Source of the DNA: a bacterium
GTDB lineage: Bacteria > Oederibacteriota > JAJYGY01
Direction: 5' to 3'
NCBI GenBank assembly: GCA_021790555.1
Contig: JAJYGY010000252.1
Coordinates: 1 to 6,754, forward strand
DNA: 6,754 nt
How positions within the stretch are numbered: the stretch's first letter is position 1; every line of letters begins with the position of its first letter. The position numbers and the translations under genes are program-made. Below, one piece after another: positions 6,728 through 6,754 of the stretch. The notes beneath the pieces were generated by a model that was not told the origin of the DNA, did not search any database, and was given only the letters and a program-made list of their open reading frames with translations.

Positions 6728-6736
6728 GGGGGGGAC

Positions 6737-6754
6737 ATGATCATCACGCGCAGT
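6737..6754 (+). CDS. Start of a possible GHMP sugar kinase (heptose 7-phosphate kinase-like), cut by window end
   Basis: An ATG at 6737 opens six codons, MIITRS, before the window ends. GHMP kinases of the HddA group (D-glycero-D-manno-heptose 7-phosphate kinase and relatives) commonly begin M-I-I-x-R-(S/T)-P followed by a glycine-rich phosphate loop, and they occur in surface-sugar clusters with SDR and Gfo/Idh genes. A run of seven G (6728-6734) lies just upstream and could act as a poor ribosome site. Six residues are little evidence; the call rests on this short match plus context. Confidence 0.35.

Overview
The window is a piece of a high-GC (roughly 70% by eye) bacterial chromosome. It carries seven tightly packed genes, all on the + strand, for making and exporting a surface polysaccharide (O-antigen, capsule or similar glycan), plus the first six codons of an eighth. 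Nothing fixes the taxon. Strong Shine-Dalgarno sites, frequent AGG arginine codons and extreme G/C at third positions would fit a high-GC Desulfobacterota/deltaproteobacterium or a similar Gram-negative, but that is a guess.

Layout. Positions 1-576 hold the C-terminal part of a multi-spanning lipid-linked oligosaccharide flippase (Wzx type). It overlaps a family 2 glycosyltransferase that starts with TTG (573-1562). After a 39-nt gap comes a second family 2 enzyme of the polyprenyl-phosphate glycosyltransferase (GtrB/DPM1-like) type with two C-terminal membrane helices (1602-2573). Then four soluble sugar-modifying oxidoreductases follow: an extended-SDR sugar epimerase (2588-3565), a UDP-sugar 6-dehydrogenase-like protein (3562-4860), a classical SDR (4857-5720) and a Gfo/Idh/MocA oxidoreductase (5717-6697). 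The last three junctions are 4-nt overlaps (GTGA, ATGA, ATGA), so these four proteins are probably made together. A terminator-like hairpin with a T6 run lies in the next 39-nt gap. The window then ends on the codons MIITRS, which look like the start of a GHMP sugar kinase (heptose 7-phosphate kinase-like).

How it fits together. The four oxidoreductases and the kinase start look like a dedicated pathway for an unusual sugar. The two glycosyltransferases would transfer sugars to a lipid carrier or a growing glycan, and the flippase would move the lipid-linked product across the inner membrane. The most notable point is that the UDP-glucose dehydrogenase-like protein keeps the family fold motifs but has Thr260 where the catalytic cysteine should be, with further changes in the NAD-binding glycine motif and substrate-site positions. 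It probably does not carry out the standard two-step oxidation to a uronic acid, so the sugar product cannot be read off the family name. No RNA genes, mobile elements, CRISPR arrays or internal promoters were seen, and no stretch over 300 nt lacks a gene.
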